Assembly (NCBI GenBank): GCA_030710605.1
Contig: CP092863.1
Coordinates: 123,845,567 to 123,909,566, forward strand
Origin: Cordylochernes scorpioides
Taxonomy: Eukaryota; Arthropoda; Arachnida; Pseudoscorpiones; Chernetidae
Reading direction: 5' to 3'
DNA length: 64,000 bases
Shown piece by piece: positions 20,329-30,704 of the stretch. A model generated the notes under the pieces. That model saw only the letters and a program-made list of their open reading frames with translations, was not told the origin of the DNA and did no database searches. Position 1 is the stretch's first letter. Each line of letters begins with the position of its first letter. Both the position numbers and the translations under genes were made by a program.

Positions 20329-21606
20329 GCCGTCCCAGCCGGGGGCCTTACCGCGAGGGAGGTGCTCGATGGCGTTGGCGATCTCGCTGGGGCTGATGTC
20401 CGGCAGTGGAGAGGGTCCTCCTCGCTCAGCTCGCGGGTGGTGGTGAGCGCGCTGCTGGCGATGAAGGCGGTTCCCGCAGCTGGATCGCTGGTGGGACGGG
20501 CGAAGCGGGGCTGGAAGGTCGCGTACGCCCTCCGCCGAAGCTCGGGGCCCTCGATGATGTTATCCTGCTCGTCCCTGATGACCCTGACCGGGCGTCGGAG
20601 GCGGATGGCGCGCGCCAGGTCCGGCAGCGACGGGTAGTCGGCCCGGATGGAGGAGGCCTCGAGCTGCGCCGCGATATAGCGCCTTGCCCTGTAGATGTAG
20701 CTGTCGCTGGCAGCGTGACGCGGGTCGTGCAGGGATCTGACCTCCGCCAGCAGCCCCGCCTTGATGGTGGTCCATCTGTCCCATAGGATCCCGTCGTCGT
20801 CGTCGTGTGCCGTGTCTTCCTCCAGCTCCCGGATGTAGCCAGCCAGATGTTTGAGAGCAAGGCCCGAGCTGAGCATCGCGGCCAAGCGAGGCTGGGTGGG
20901 GGAGGAGACGGCGGTGGGCGGGCCCACCTGGAGCAGCACGAGGCGGTGGTTCGAGAGGTGGTAGTGGCTGGTCGCGTAGATGACGCGCGATCCAGGACTC
21001 CAGCAGGGACGAGGATCCGGTCCAGGCGGCTGGATTCGACTTGGTCGCCGTGCCTGGCGACTCTGGTGGGCAGGTGGGCGGCGTCGAACTGGGTGGCCAC
21101 GTTGACCAGCGCGGCCAGGTCCAGAAGAGCGGCAAGGGCATCTGACGATGATGATGATGAGGGGCCCCGATCCCTGATATTGAAGTCGCCGAAGGTCCAG
21201 CAGGCCCCCTCCTCCTCCTGTGCCGCTGTCGCCGCGAGGAACTCCAGTTGTTGGTTTCTCTCGCGGGGTTCATGAGCCAGATGAACGTTGATGGCCGTCA
21301 TCTCCTCGCCGTGGACATCTATGGTTGCCAAGGCGATGTGGCCCGGCCACAGGATGCGCTGTTGCAGCACGGCCACGCTGGCCCGAAGACGCAGGCGAGT
21401 CCGGATCCCGAGATGGCTACGGGATGGGCCAATACAACAGCGTTGTAGCCGAGGCAGAGGTCTTGGCCGCTGCCCAGATGATATGCGTTTGTCTCCTGGA
21501 CAAACGCGATGTCCACGCGATGTTGCCTGAGGAGATGACATAGGGCAAGGCTCCTCCCCCGAGTGGCGAGCCCTCGCGCGTTGATGCTGGCGACGCGGTA
21601 ACTCAT
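20016..21606 (-). CDS. Tx1/L1-like ORF2 endonuclease and linker, frameshifted
   Basis: ORF2 begins at ATG 21606 (MSYRVASINARGL, an endonuclease start; FVQETN holds the catalytic Glu). The frame shifts near 21450 into 20426-21541, which has TFGDFNIRD (Asp/Asn motif) and the linker. It shifts again near 20900 into 20016-20939, which leads into the RT with a segment ending ELSEEDPL. All pieces are one ORF2 broken by about three indels. Confidence 0.75.
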
Positions 21607-22816
21607 TTGGGCCGTCCTACAAGCAGCACCGTCTTGGTCTTCTGGAGGGTCTTGTAGACAAGGGTGTTTGAGTTAGGGCATGAGGCGTTGATGGTTTTGG
21701 CCAGCTCAGTGAAGGCGGTGACCTGTGCTTCTAGCAGCGAGGGCACTCGCTTCTTCATGTTGGTTGGAGAGGCGAGGAGCTTCTGTGCGTCCTCCCAGTC
21801 TAGGCCGAGCAGCCCGGAGTGGTCGATGGCAATGGAGGGGAGCTTCTCGAGGTGCTCCCGCAGCTGGACGATTGCGGGTTTTCCCTTGGAAGGCGTGGAG
21901 GGAGTTGAGGTCCGCTCCTCCTCCGACATCTCGATGTCGAGCGGAAGGATCGCGGGCTCGAGGGGCCGCGGGGCAGCAATAGGAGCAGGGAGGGCAACAG
22001 GGGCGGGCTGGGCAAGATCCTTCGGTTCGGCAGGATGGGGCGCCGAGGGGATCTCGGAGCCTCTGTTGATGTCTTCGCCGGTTGGACAGGGGACGCCGGT
22101 GTTGCGGGCGCCGGTGCCGGCTTCCTTGGCTGCTGAGGAGGAGGAGGAGGAGGGGGGAGGGGCCTTGCGTCGGTGGGAGACGCTGCTTGCCTGGGGCTGC
22201 TGTTCTGCCTGGCGAGCGATGGGCAGTTTGCTCTGCGGTGGCCCTGCTTGCCGCACTTGGAACACTTTATTCCAAAGGAGAGGAAGGCAGACATGGTGTC
22301 TCCTTTGGACTTGATGGTCAGTCGGGTGGGCAGCGTCTCCAGCCTCACGCCCTCGCGGAGAAGGATGAACGCCTCCCGGCGGCCGTCGTTGAAGGTGTAT
22401 TCCCCCATCTTGATCATGATGGGGGCGATGGAGGTCACGGTGCCGAAGTTGCGCAGGGGCTCCACGATGGCGCTGTCCTCGACGAAGCCGGGCAGATTTG
22501 CGATGGTAATGCGTTCTGCCCTTTTTCGGAAGGGGAAGACCTTCAGGTGGGTGCCCTCGATGTCCAGGCCCACCTCCACCAGACGGCTCGCATGGTCTTT
22601 GCTCGCGAGGCCCACGACGTAGTGGCCGTTCATCCTGTTGAACTGGCTTATTCTCCCTGGCCCTCCGACCAGGTTGCCAATTGCCCGGAGGTAGGGGTAG
22701 TCCGGGATGTCTGGGCACAGCTCCACGAAGACGTAGTTCTCGTGGTTGGTAGTGGTCTGCCTCGCCTTGGCGTCGGCGATGTTGGCGCGTGTCGCCTTGA
22801 TCTCTTGAGGCGGCAC
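21603..22816 (-). CDS. Tx1/L1-like ORF1 with zinc knuckle, frameshifted
   Basis: The N-terminal part lies in frame 21800-22816. It has an RRM-like region (ITIANLPGFVEDSAIVEPL, then GRREAFILLREG) and a knuckle CSKCGKQGHRRANC. After a proline-rich stretch the frame shifts near 22000 into the one ending at 21603 with KTVLLVGRPK. No in-frame ATG is visible upstream, so the true start is unresolved. The TGA stop overlaps the ORF2 ATG as ATGA. Confidence 0.75.
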
Positions 22817-23323
22817 TGCTCTCGGCCCTGTTACCGCTTCAGCTGCTGGGAGCTGGGCTTCTCAGCAGGCCTGCTTGGCTGTTTATCGGCGTGGTCAGGT
22901 GACGGTGAGACACGGCGCCTTTTCTTGCTCTTCACGACTGTGTAGCCGTCGTTGGCGTCCACCTCCGCCATCTCGCTGTCGGCCCAGTTGAGCTAGGCCG
23001 GGCTGGCTGTTGTAGCGCTGGTCGTAGCAGCAGTCGGTGGTGCCGTGACGTCACCACGCGCGGCGGCCAGATTTACATGCATGTCGCCTGCCGGCGAATT
23101 TGCATATTTTTGATTTTCAGAAGAATTTTCTTTTATATTCTCCATGTTTTGGTTTTCCGGCGAAAACTCCTCGCCTGGTTCTGATCCAGTGCTGGGCCGG
23201 ATCTAGAGGGTTCTTCTGATACCAAACTCGTGTTGGTAATCGCCTTTTACACACACTCCAGAGGCGAAAACGGCGGAGCTTGCAAAAGCGTGGCCGCACG
23301 CTCGAGTGTGTGTGTGTGTGTTC

Positions 23324-24137
23324 TCTATAGATTCAAAAAACATACATCCAATCGCCGTGAAATTTTGGGATATTATTAGGTATATCCCCGGAAAGGTTTT
23401 CGAAAAATAATTTCTTGAATATCTTGAATATCCTTAGAGTTATTTGCAGATTTGTAGCTTTAACTCGCAAGCAGCGCCACCTTGCGACGGAGATAGGCTT
23501 AGGTCTGCCCCACCCCGTGATGTAATCGTCCGGCCGCCGGCCGGAAGGACAGTCCAAGTACCCACCGACCAATCAGAGGGGTCAAGATGTCCTGGCGCGC
23601 GGGGGCAGAGTTGGTGACACAGCTGTGCCAAGTAGACAAGAAAAAAAAGCCTCGCGGGGGCATGATTTTATTCAACTTATCGAGTATTTTCAAGGGACCG
23701 GGAAAAAATGTTCATTAGATAAAACGATTATTTTGTAATGTAGAAAATTAGGAAAGCCAAAATTCAGAATGACACGGCACACAGGGACCGGGAAAAATGA
23801 TCACTTTATCGAGAGATTCAAATATACGAGTTTCAAATTATCAAAATATATCTATTCTTTTCGAGTATTTTTCAAGGGACCAGGAAAAAATGTTCACTAG
23901 ATTAAACGATGATTTTTAATGTAGAAAATTAGGAAAGCCAAAATTCAGAATGACACGGCACACAGGGACCGGGAAAAAATGATCACTTTATCAAGAGATT
24001 CAAATTTACGAGTTTCAAATTATCAAAATATATCTATTATTTTTTTTAATAAGTTTATAGAGAATTGTTTTAACAAATGTTCGTTTGACAACCCTTTACT
24101 CGGGTAAAACCCGGGCAAAGCCGGGTACATCCGCTAG
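23324..24137 (+). mobile_element. Probable non-autonomous Helitron, 814 bp
   Basis: It ends with hairpin CCCGGGCAAAGCCGGG, 8 nt, then CTAG at 24134-24137, a clear Helitron 3' end. The 5' end is inferred from TCTATAGATTCAAAAAAC after the (TG)n run. The body holds two tandem copies of a 183-bp unit (about 23670-24035) sharing AAGGGACC.GGAAAAAATG. Confidence 0.55.
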
Positions 24138-24577
24138 TCTATATATATAAAAATAAATATGTTTGTATGTTTGATTGTATGTCCGGTATACAAATTCGCA
24201 GTAGTTCACTAATTCAAACCAAAATTTCCCTACATAGGTAAAAAAATACGGGGAAGACGATAGGCTATTTTAAAAAATATATAAATCAATTATTAAAACT
24301 ATATATTTTTAGTCAGAAAATGATGATGACGATATTGCTGTATCATATTTGATTATCAGATACAAAATTATATCGGGAAAAATTCCAAAAAGCAGAGATC
24401 ACGGGTGAAATCAGTTCATTATTTTGTACGCTGGAACAAAATTCTAACAGAAAGTTTGGAGCGGGACGTTTCACAAGAGTGATATCCACGGCGCCAATTT
24501 ATAATTGTAACGAATAGTATTTGAATAAAAACATTCAATCGGGTAAAACCCGGGCGTTGACCGGGTCATTCGGCTAG
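24138..24577 (+). mobile_element. Non-autonomous Helitron, 440 bp
   Basis: It starts TCTATATATATAAAAATA and ends with hairpin CCCGGGCGTTGACCGGG, then TCATTCGG and CTAG, followed by T. Its first base is the base directly after the CTAG of the preceding Helitron, so the two are joined head to tail with nothing between. Confidence 0.8.
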
Positions 24578-25700
24578 TGTTACTATATAAGTATTTAATT
24601 GAACATAAATAAAGAAAAATTCTATGTAGGCTTACACTACATGAAAAAAATATTTTTAAACCTTACGATAAATGATTTAATTTTTTGATAAATTAAATAA
24701 TGTATTGATAAACACAAATTTGTATCCAAATATTTTACAAGATTAAACTTACCTAAGGTTATAAACACACCGTTTTATGAATATTTCAAACTGTTATAGA
24801 CAGCTTGAGGAACTATACTACTATGCGACTTGATTTACATCAATGTAAATAATTAATAAGGTACTTTAGAACATAACTCATTGTAAATAACTCAACTTGA
24901 TCAACTTTCTCTCTCCACGATACATTACAGATAACTTTATCAACTTCCATCATTGCTTAACATACTGTAAATAACTACCTTGTGGTTTCTTCTATCTGCT
25001 TATGTTGTTGCTTATTTGTTTAATGTATATGTTTATCTAATGCTCTTTTTCTTAGTTGTTTATTTTCTTTTTGATATAATTCTGTTACCTACTCTACTAC
25101 AATTATTGTAAATAGTTTCACGCGCAATTATCCAGATCGGATATAGCGTGTCTTGTTTGCAACTGGTAATGAATAAATAAATTATAGACGATTCTTTTGA
25201 AAATTGAACAATTTCTACTGTCCTTACTGCAATGGAAAAATTAATGGGAGGGCCTGGCTCATCAGTGGTGAACCCTCCCAGCGGTTTCGCCATGTGAGAA
25301 TGTTGATGATTGACTCAGTAGGTGTGGGATAGAGAGTAACCAATTTACCTCCATTTCATAGCATTACAATCTGTTTATATTGGAATAAAAGTGACTAAAA
25401 TTTAACAGTCATCCTGATAATAATTTTCCCCATTATTCATTGTTAGGTTTTGATGACCAAGTATTAATAATAAGCTTATACAGTAGATCTTCCAAGGATA
25501 CCTCTCTCTATAAAGTTCCATCACCAAAATGACCATTTTTACTCTTTAGTAACTCCCCGGTAAGAGGACACCTCTACTTAAAGAAAAGATCTAGTATAGC
25601 ATATGCCATAGGTGTACTTAGGAAAGGTTAAACAATAAGTCCACTCTTGTTGTATAATAAAATCTTGCAATAAAAAATGATTTTATTTGAATAAATAAAT
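24578..25700. other. AT-rich non-coding DNA with small repeats
   Basis: No coding sequence. 25203-25295 belongs to a dispersed repeat (TTACTGCAATGGAAAAA ... GGGAGGGTTCACCACTGATG, here inverted) with relatives at about 6478-6552, 26565-26670 and 27500-27640. 25478-25640 resembles the MITE at 26892-27340. Confidence 0.5.
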
Positions 25701-25701
25701 A

Positions 25702-25857
25702 CAGTTAAACCTGTCTATAGCGCCCCCTCTTGGGACTTACCAAAATAGGGTGCTATAAACAGGTCACTTTTAATGTAAATTGCATCGTACTATGTATTTA
25801 AAATCGGGCGCTATAGAGAGGAAGGCGCTATTTAGAGGGGGCGCTATAGACAATGTA
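25702..25857 (+). mobile_element. Pogo/Tc1-like MITE, copy 1
   Basis: Begins CAGTTAAACCTGTCTATAGC after a TA. The right inverted end is damaged but keeps GCGCTATAGACA. Two better copies lie at 26301-26461 and 29748-29925. The TA duplication and CAGT-type ends suggest pogo/Tc1-superfamily mobilisation. Confidence 0.65.
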
Positions 25858-25859
25858 TA

Positions 25860-26066
25860 TAAAAAGGCATGTCCTGACCTCTCAAATGAGCCTTTTAAAT
25901 GGAAAAGTGCCATCTTTCGGTATAAATATCAATTAAACGTTGATCTGTAGCCTTAACACAATATATTGGCTGAATCATTTTCTTTATAAAATCAATAAAA
26001 TCCAACCACGTACGCGTTTCAGGTTGTTGGCCCTCGTCAGCGTGGTGCAGGCTGTACTTCAACAAC
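25860..26066 (-). repeat. Penelope-like terminal repeat with hammerhead motif
   Basis: Related to 11446-11640. On the minus strand 26006-26045 gives helix I CCACG/CGTGG, the exact core CTGACGA, a short helix II, GAAAC, a minimal helix III and a GTA cleavage site. All invariant core bases are present. Confidence 0.6.
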
Positions 26067-26300
26067 AACAAAAATGAGTCCAAGAGGCTTCCTAAGAAAT
26101 CAAGAATTGGGTATTTTATATTGAATTTGCATAAACACGCTAAAAATATAAGAGAAAAGAGAAAAATTATTAAAAAAAGGGGAAAAAGGTCGTGTAGTTA
26201 GTTAAATAGAATTTAGAAAACATTCTATTTACAGGAGGAACTATTTGTAACAATTATTATTTTTTTTTTTTTTTGCAATGTATCTTTTTTTTTTTACACA

Positions 26301-26461
26301 CAGCTAAACCTGTCTATAGCGTCCCCTCTTGGGACTCACCAAAATAGGGTGCTATAGAGAGGTCACTTTTAATGTAAAATGTTTACATTTTAATATTTAA
26401 AATCGGACGCTATAGAGAGGAAGGCGCTATTTAGAGGGGGCGCTATAGACAGGTTTAACTG
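26301..26461 (+). mobile_element. Pogo/Tc1-like MITE, copy 2
   Basis: 161 bp. Left end CAGCTAAACCTGTCTATAGC and right end reading inward CAGTTAAACCTGTCTATAGC form inverted repeats of about 28 bp. A TA follows the right end. Confidence 0.8.
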
Positions 26462-26891
26462 TATATCATCAAATGTTATCTCTAGAGAGATAAACAAAGC
26501 TACCTTCCATAGTAAATACAGATTATATAATAAGAAAATCAATCCAATACAATAGTAGAGTGGTTTGGAGATTAATTTGGTGAGACCGCTGACAGGGTTC
26601 AGTACTGATAAGCCAAGCCCTCTCATCCAATAACTTTTATCATTGCAGTAAGGTCTGTAGAGATAACATTTGATAGAGAAGTATAAACATAGGTCGAGGA
26701 GAAAAGTTTCTTCATAGTTGGGGCTAGAAGACCTTATCTGATAGGCCAATTAGCCCGGAATTTCAAGACTCTCTTTATATAAGATCGTACAAGATTTCAG
26801 CCAAGACGTCCAAGATTGTCCTCTTATATAAATCTTCTACCTGTCTTGTGTATAGTGGATAGGGATGTTGTCTTAATAACATTTGGTGATA

Positions 26892-27340
26892 CAGTAGAAC
26901 CAACTCCATGAGAGGACATCTCTCTATAAAGGATAGATTTGTGTCCTCAGGCGACCCCCTGACTCGCGGGCCTGGATTTTCGGGTCTGGCCTCGAAGATG
27001 ACGACCTGGCCATCCTGATGTCGGCCAAATCCATCATCTACCGGTACTTCGTACAGGTTGGGCTGACCACCCGCTCATCACCTGGGAAAGAAGGCTCACC
27101 CGCCGGGGCACATCCCCCCGCATGATCATCTATATTTTAGTTTTATTTCCATTTTTCATGTAAATTATTGACAAGAAGTCAATAAAATTTGTTTCAAATA
27201 ACATTGTCTATAAAGGGTAGTTTTCATTTGCAAAAATAACACTTTTACTGTTTAGCAACTCTCCGGTAAGAGGAGACCTCTTCCTAAAGGATACTTTGGC
27301 TCTGCAATTAGGTGTTGTACTTTACAGGGAGGTTCTACTG
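26892..27340 (+). mobile_element. TA-flanked MITE interrupted by LINE fragment
   Basis: Ends CAGTAGAACC ... GGTTCTACTG, flanked by TA on both sides (26890-26891 and 27341-27342). The middle is interrupted by the LINE piece at 26951-27200. Confidence 0.65.
26951..27200 (+). pseudogene. 5'-truncated Tx1/L1-like LINE 3' end
   Basis: The first 150 or so bases encode PPDSRAWIFGSGLEDDDL and a following IYRYFVQVGL. These match the extreme C-terminus of ORF2 in the LINE at 18001-23310. A 3' UTR with AATAAA follows. The codons are largely intact. It was inserted as a severely 5'-truncated copy into a MITE. Confidence 0.8.
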
Positions 27341-27489
27341 TATATGTAAAAAAAAAAAAAAAAAAAGAAACACATTGCCACAAAAAAAAATAATTGTTAC
27401 AAATTTTAAAGATAGATGGCAATTAGATGTATTAGCGCACCATATATTATGAAAAATTCGAAACTATTATAGACGTGTATGATTCTTTT

Positions 27490-27660
27490 GAAAATTCAAC
27501 AATTTATACTGCCCCTTACTGCAATGGAAAAAAATTAAACTGGCGAAACCGCTGGGAGGGTTCACCACTGATGAGCCAGGCCTTCCTATTAATTTTTTCC
27601 ATTGCAGTAAGGGAAGTAGAAATTTTTAATTGTCATCATACGCGTCTATAGTATTTCTTA
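27490..27660. repeat. Fold-back repeat around TTACTGCAATGGAAAAA
   Basis: CTTACTGCAATGGAAAAAAA near 27514 is repeated inverted near 27590-27615 around GGCGAAACCGCTGGGAGGG. Related pieces lie at about 6478, 25203 and 26565. Confidence 0.55.
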
Positions 27661-27697
27661 AAATAAAAGACACTTCGGCCAGTAAATCTTTTTATTG

Positions 27698-27743
27698 TCT
27701 CGACGTTTCGACAATTTTTTTTTTTTTGTCCTCGTCAGGAGCG
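27698..27743 (-). ncRNA. Hammerhead-ribozyme-like motif
   Basis: On the minus strand: CTC, core CTGACGAG, a helix II GACAA/TTGTC capped by a poly-A loop, then CGAAACGTC and GAG, which pairs with the opening CTC. The core and the GTC cleavage triplet are canonical. Helix III is minimal, as in Penelope-element ribozymes. The larger element around it is not delimited. Confidence 0.5.
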
Positions 27744-28257
27744 AACAAAAATTAAAACATTAGGCAAAGCGTTATTATTTAACAATAGTTTAGAATTTTG
27801 GTAATTATATGTATAAAGTAGGAACTATGACCGAAACAAACAAGTCGCACACAAGGAACATGTGTGTACCCACATCGGTGGAGATTGCGCTACTTGTTTA
27901 TCCCACTCTCCTAAATTCTTTCTCAAACCTTATCTACAAATTCTGGAACGTTGTTTCCACACATTGTAATCTCTAACGTCAATTTCATCATGTTTTGTCA
28001 ATATGTAGCTTTTTAAATGCTCACGTTTAGAATCAAAAAACTTTTTTTTCAAGAATTTTGAATTTTTCAAATGAAATATGGATGTCTTAGTTTTTTACCC
28101 ACACAAATATATATTAAAGTGAAGCAATCTAGTGAAGCAAAATAAATTAAACGTTGATTTAACTTGTTCCGTGATATTTGGCCAACCCACTTTCTTGATA
28201 AATCAAGAAAAGCCAACCACATATAGATATATATTTTCGAAAATAGAGCAATCCATA

Positions 28258-28523
28258 AATAAATCTTTAATTAAAAAGGCATATATTGGATCAAAATATC
28301 ATTTATTTTACCAATATTTCAGTTGGCTAAACGCCAGCCTTTATCAAGGTATCATAACATATTTAATGTGTGTCAACAACAAACTGTCAACAAAGGAGTT
28401 TGTTGTTGACAAACATTAAATATGTTATAACACCTTGATAAAGGCTGGCGTTCAGCCAACTGAAATATTGGTAAAATATATGATTTTTGATCCAATATAT
28501 GCCTTTTTAATTATAGATTTATA
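28258..28523. repeat. Long inverted repeat, about 120-bp arms
   Basis: AATTAAAAAGGCATATATTG near 28270 and its reverse complement near 28495-28513 open two arms with few mismatches, centred on GTCAACAAAGGAG near 28385. Each arm has a TTGATAAAGGCTGG...CTGAAATATTGG string like a degenerate hammerhead. Non-coding. Confidence 0.8.
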
Positions 28524-28847
28524 TATATTTTAATATTCAAAAAATCATATCTCCTGATTGCGTGATTGAAAGTTTCTCATGGCTTGAGACATCTGCCGGA
28601 ATCAATAACAATTAATCGTTGATTTTTTCCAAAGTATTCCAGAAACGGAAAATGATTGGCTATTATGGATTTATCACAATATAATGTATTTTACCAATAC
28701 TCTGGAAAATAATTGAAAATCAACTATTTATGGACATGAGCTAATATACACTTACATTGAGCAAGGCTGTTTCACAAATTATTCACAAAAGATCAGTTTG
28801 TAGCATAATTTAAACGTTTTTTTTTTTTAAATCATTATCCCTTGTAC

Positions 28848-29012
28848 ACATCGTACAGGCCATGAAAATCATGGTGGGCAGTAGTTAGAGACTGTTTTTA
28901 CTGTATGTGCACTGCATATCTACACATGTGGAAAGCAGTTCGACTTTTGGACTTACAAATATGCCAGAGCACTGTTTAGTTACTTGCCCTCACTGGTGGG
29001 ATTGAACTTTTA
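28848..29012 (-). repeat. tRNA-derived SINE copy, inverted
   Basis: Contains the family 3' module inverted (TACACATCGTACAGG..., then ACTGTTTTTACTGTATGTGC). Confidence 0.6.
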
Positions 29013-29062
29013 CAAGAATTGAAGGTCATTTTTTCTGAAAAAAAAAAGCTTCGATATATTTT

Positions 29063-29325
29063 AATTCTTACAAAAGTCCAACCCAACCAGTGAGTACAAG
29101 TAACCAAACGGAGACTCTGACACATTTATAAGTGCAAAAGTCAAACTGTGCTTTCTAAATGTGTAGACATGTGATGCACTTACTTCTTCTTTCTATTCCG
29201 GGTTAATTGACCTTTTAGAGCAAGGTCTTCTAACATCAAATGTGTGGTGCACTTACAGTAAAAGCAGTCGCTAACTACTGCCCACCATGGTTATCATTGC
29301 CTGTACGATGTATACCAGGGATAGT
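29063..29325 (+). repeat. tRNA-derived SINE copy
   Basis: Same family in direct orientation, tail to tail with the copy at 28848-29012. A short foreign segment (about 29183-29240) splits the 3' module, which repeats part of itself. Confidence 0.6.
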
Positions 29326-29625
29326 AATAATATAAAAGCTTGTGCTAATTGAGCTGGACATCCAGGGTAGTTGACGTTCTATATTCAGGAACCCTAGTTC
29401 TCGCCTCCGAGAATTTCCCTGACATCAAAAATACCAAAACCATACACAGTCTGACTAAACCTTGAAGCCATACTTACAGCAACAAATCTCCAAACTATAT
29501 AAATAGATCTATTCAACTCCCAATGCAGCACCTCCCCTAATCATATCAAAAAATATCCTTTCAAAACATGTCGAAAATTGTAAGAACAACCCATCCCACT
29601 CAGATATTCCAAAGTTTATAAATTA

Positions 29626-29958
29626 CTAGCGAATGTACTCGGCTTCGCCCGGGTTTGACCTGAGTGAGTTTGCCTAACCAATATTTGATAAAAATATTTT
29701 TCGAGCAAACATCCACTCTCTACTGAATCGAATATTTTATAAAGATAGAGTTAAACCTGTCTATAGCGCCCCCTTCTTGGGACTCGCCAAAATAGGGTGC
29801 TATAGAGAGGGGGTGCTATAGACAGGTCACTTTTAATGTAAATCGCATTGCACTACGTATTTAAAATCGGGCGCTATATAGAGGAAGACGCTATTTAGAG
29901 GGAGCGCTATAGACAGGTTTAACTGTACATTAAACAAATATTAATTTTTATATAGAGA
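29626..29958 (-). mobile_element. Helitron containing a MITE
   Basis: 3' end on the minus strand: hairpin CCCGGGCGAAGCCGAG, spacer, CTAG (29626-29629). 5' end: TCTCTATATAAAAATTAATA at about 29958. A TA-flanked MITE (29748-29925) interrupts it. Confidence 0.65.
29748..29925 (+). mobile_element. Pogo/Tc1-like MITE, copy 3
   Basis: Ends GAGTTAAACCTGTCTATAGC and (inverted) CAGTTAAACCTGTCTATAGC, flanked by TA. It carries an extra GAGGGGGTGCTATAGACAGG segment compared with copy 2. Confidence 0.78.
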
Positions 29959-29968
29959 GAGATACTAT

Positions 29969-29996
29969 GATCTTAGCCAACAGGCCGAGAAGCGAT
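29969..29996 (-). pseudogene. U2 snRNA 5'-end fragment
   Basis: 28 nt reading ATCGCTTCTCGGCCT then GTTGGCTAAGATC. This is the 5' end of U2 snRNA with one mismatch (G in the usual CCTTTTGG). It lies between the 5' ends of two divergent Helitrons. Only the first 28 nt are present. Confidence 0.7.
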
Positions 29997-29999
29997 ATC

Positions 30000-30704
30000 T
30001 CTCTATATATAAAAATGAATGTTTGTATGTCCGGTATACAAATTCGCAGTAGTTCACTAATTCAAACCAAAATTTCTATAATTAGGTAAAAAAGATACGG
30101 GGAAGACGATAGGCTATTTTAAAAATATATATATATCAATTATTAAAACTATATATTTTTAGTCAGAAAATGATGACGACGATATTGCTGTATCATGTTT
30201 GATTATCAGATACAAAATTATATCGGGAAAAATCCAAAAAGCAGAGACCACGGGTGAAACCAGTTCAATATTTTGTACGCAGGAACAAAATTCTAACAGA
30301 AAAACATTCATTCGAGCAGAAAACAAAAGCCAGATCATCTTTCTATAAAAATATCGCTTCTCAGACACAAAGTTTGGAGCGGGACGTTTCACAAGAGTGA
30401 CATCCACGGCGCCAATTTATAATTGTAACGAATAGTATTTGAAAATCAAAATAATATAATTTTCAAATATCGTTGTGAAAATTTACATTTTTATATTTTA
30501 AAAACACACAACAAACAACAAACAACAACAAAAAAGACTTTATTTAGGGTCACTGACCCTATATTTTAAAAACACACCAAGTTTGGAGCGGGACGTTTCA
30601 CAAAAGTGACATCCTCGGTGCCAATTTATAATTGTAACGAATAGTATTTGAATAAAAACATTTAATCAGGTAAAACCCAGGCGTTGCCCGGGTCATTCAG
30701 CTAG
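30000..30704 (+). mobile_element. Helitron with retroposon insert
   Basis: 5' TCTCTATATATAAAAATGAA, 3' hairpin CCCAGGCGTTGCCCGGG, spacer, CTAG at 30701-30704, then T. It shares its body with 24138-24577. The inner part is duplicated around an inserted retroposon tail (30505-30572). Confidence 0.75.
30505..30572 (-). repeat. Retroposon 3' tail, (CAA)n
   Basis: Inverse copy of the tail module at 10480-10550: a (CAA)n tract, then TTTATTTAGGGTCACTGACC. Confidence 0.6.

Larger units (their letters stand above)
18001..23310 (-). mobile_element. GC-rich Tx1/L1-like LINE
   Basis: A 5.3-kb element on the minus strand, far GC-richer than its surroundings. ORF1 (22816-21603) has a CCHC knuckle. ORF2 (21606 to about 18141) has endonuclease, RT with YADD and a C-terminal cysteine motif. 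Motifs such as AVPGRS, GKAPGWDGLPCELL and the ORF1 NLPGF..D..I..PL..FG region resemble the Tx1/L1 group; the clade is inferred. Both ends abut short (TG)n/(AC)n runs (17993-18002 and 23305-23321). ORF2 is split by several frameshifts. Confidence 0.75.

Noticed and set aside
18408-22945. Plus-strand ORFs of up to 287 codons in the GC-rich region
   Set aside because: Shadows of the minus-strand LINE ORFs; GC-rich DNA has few stops and these frames show no domain motifs.
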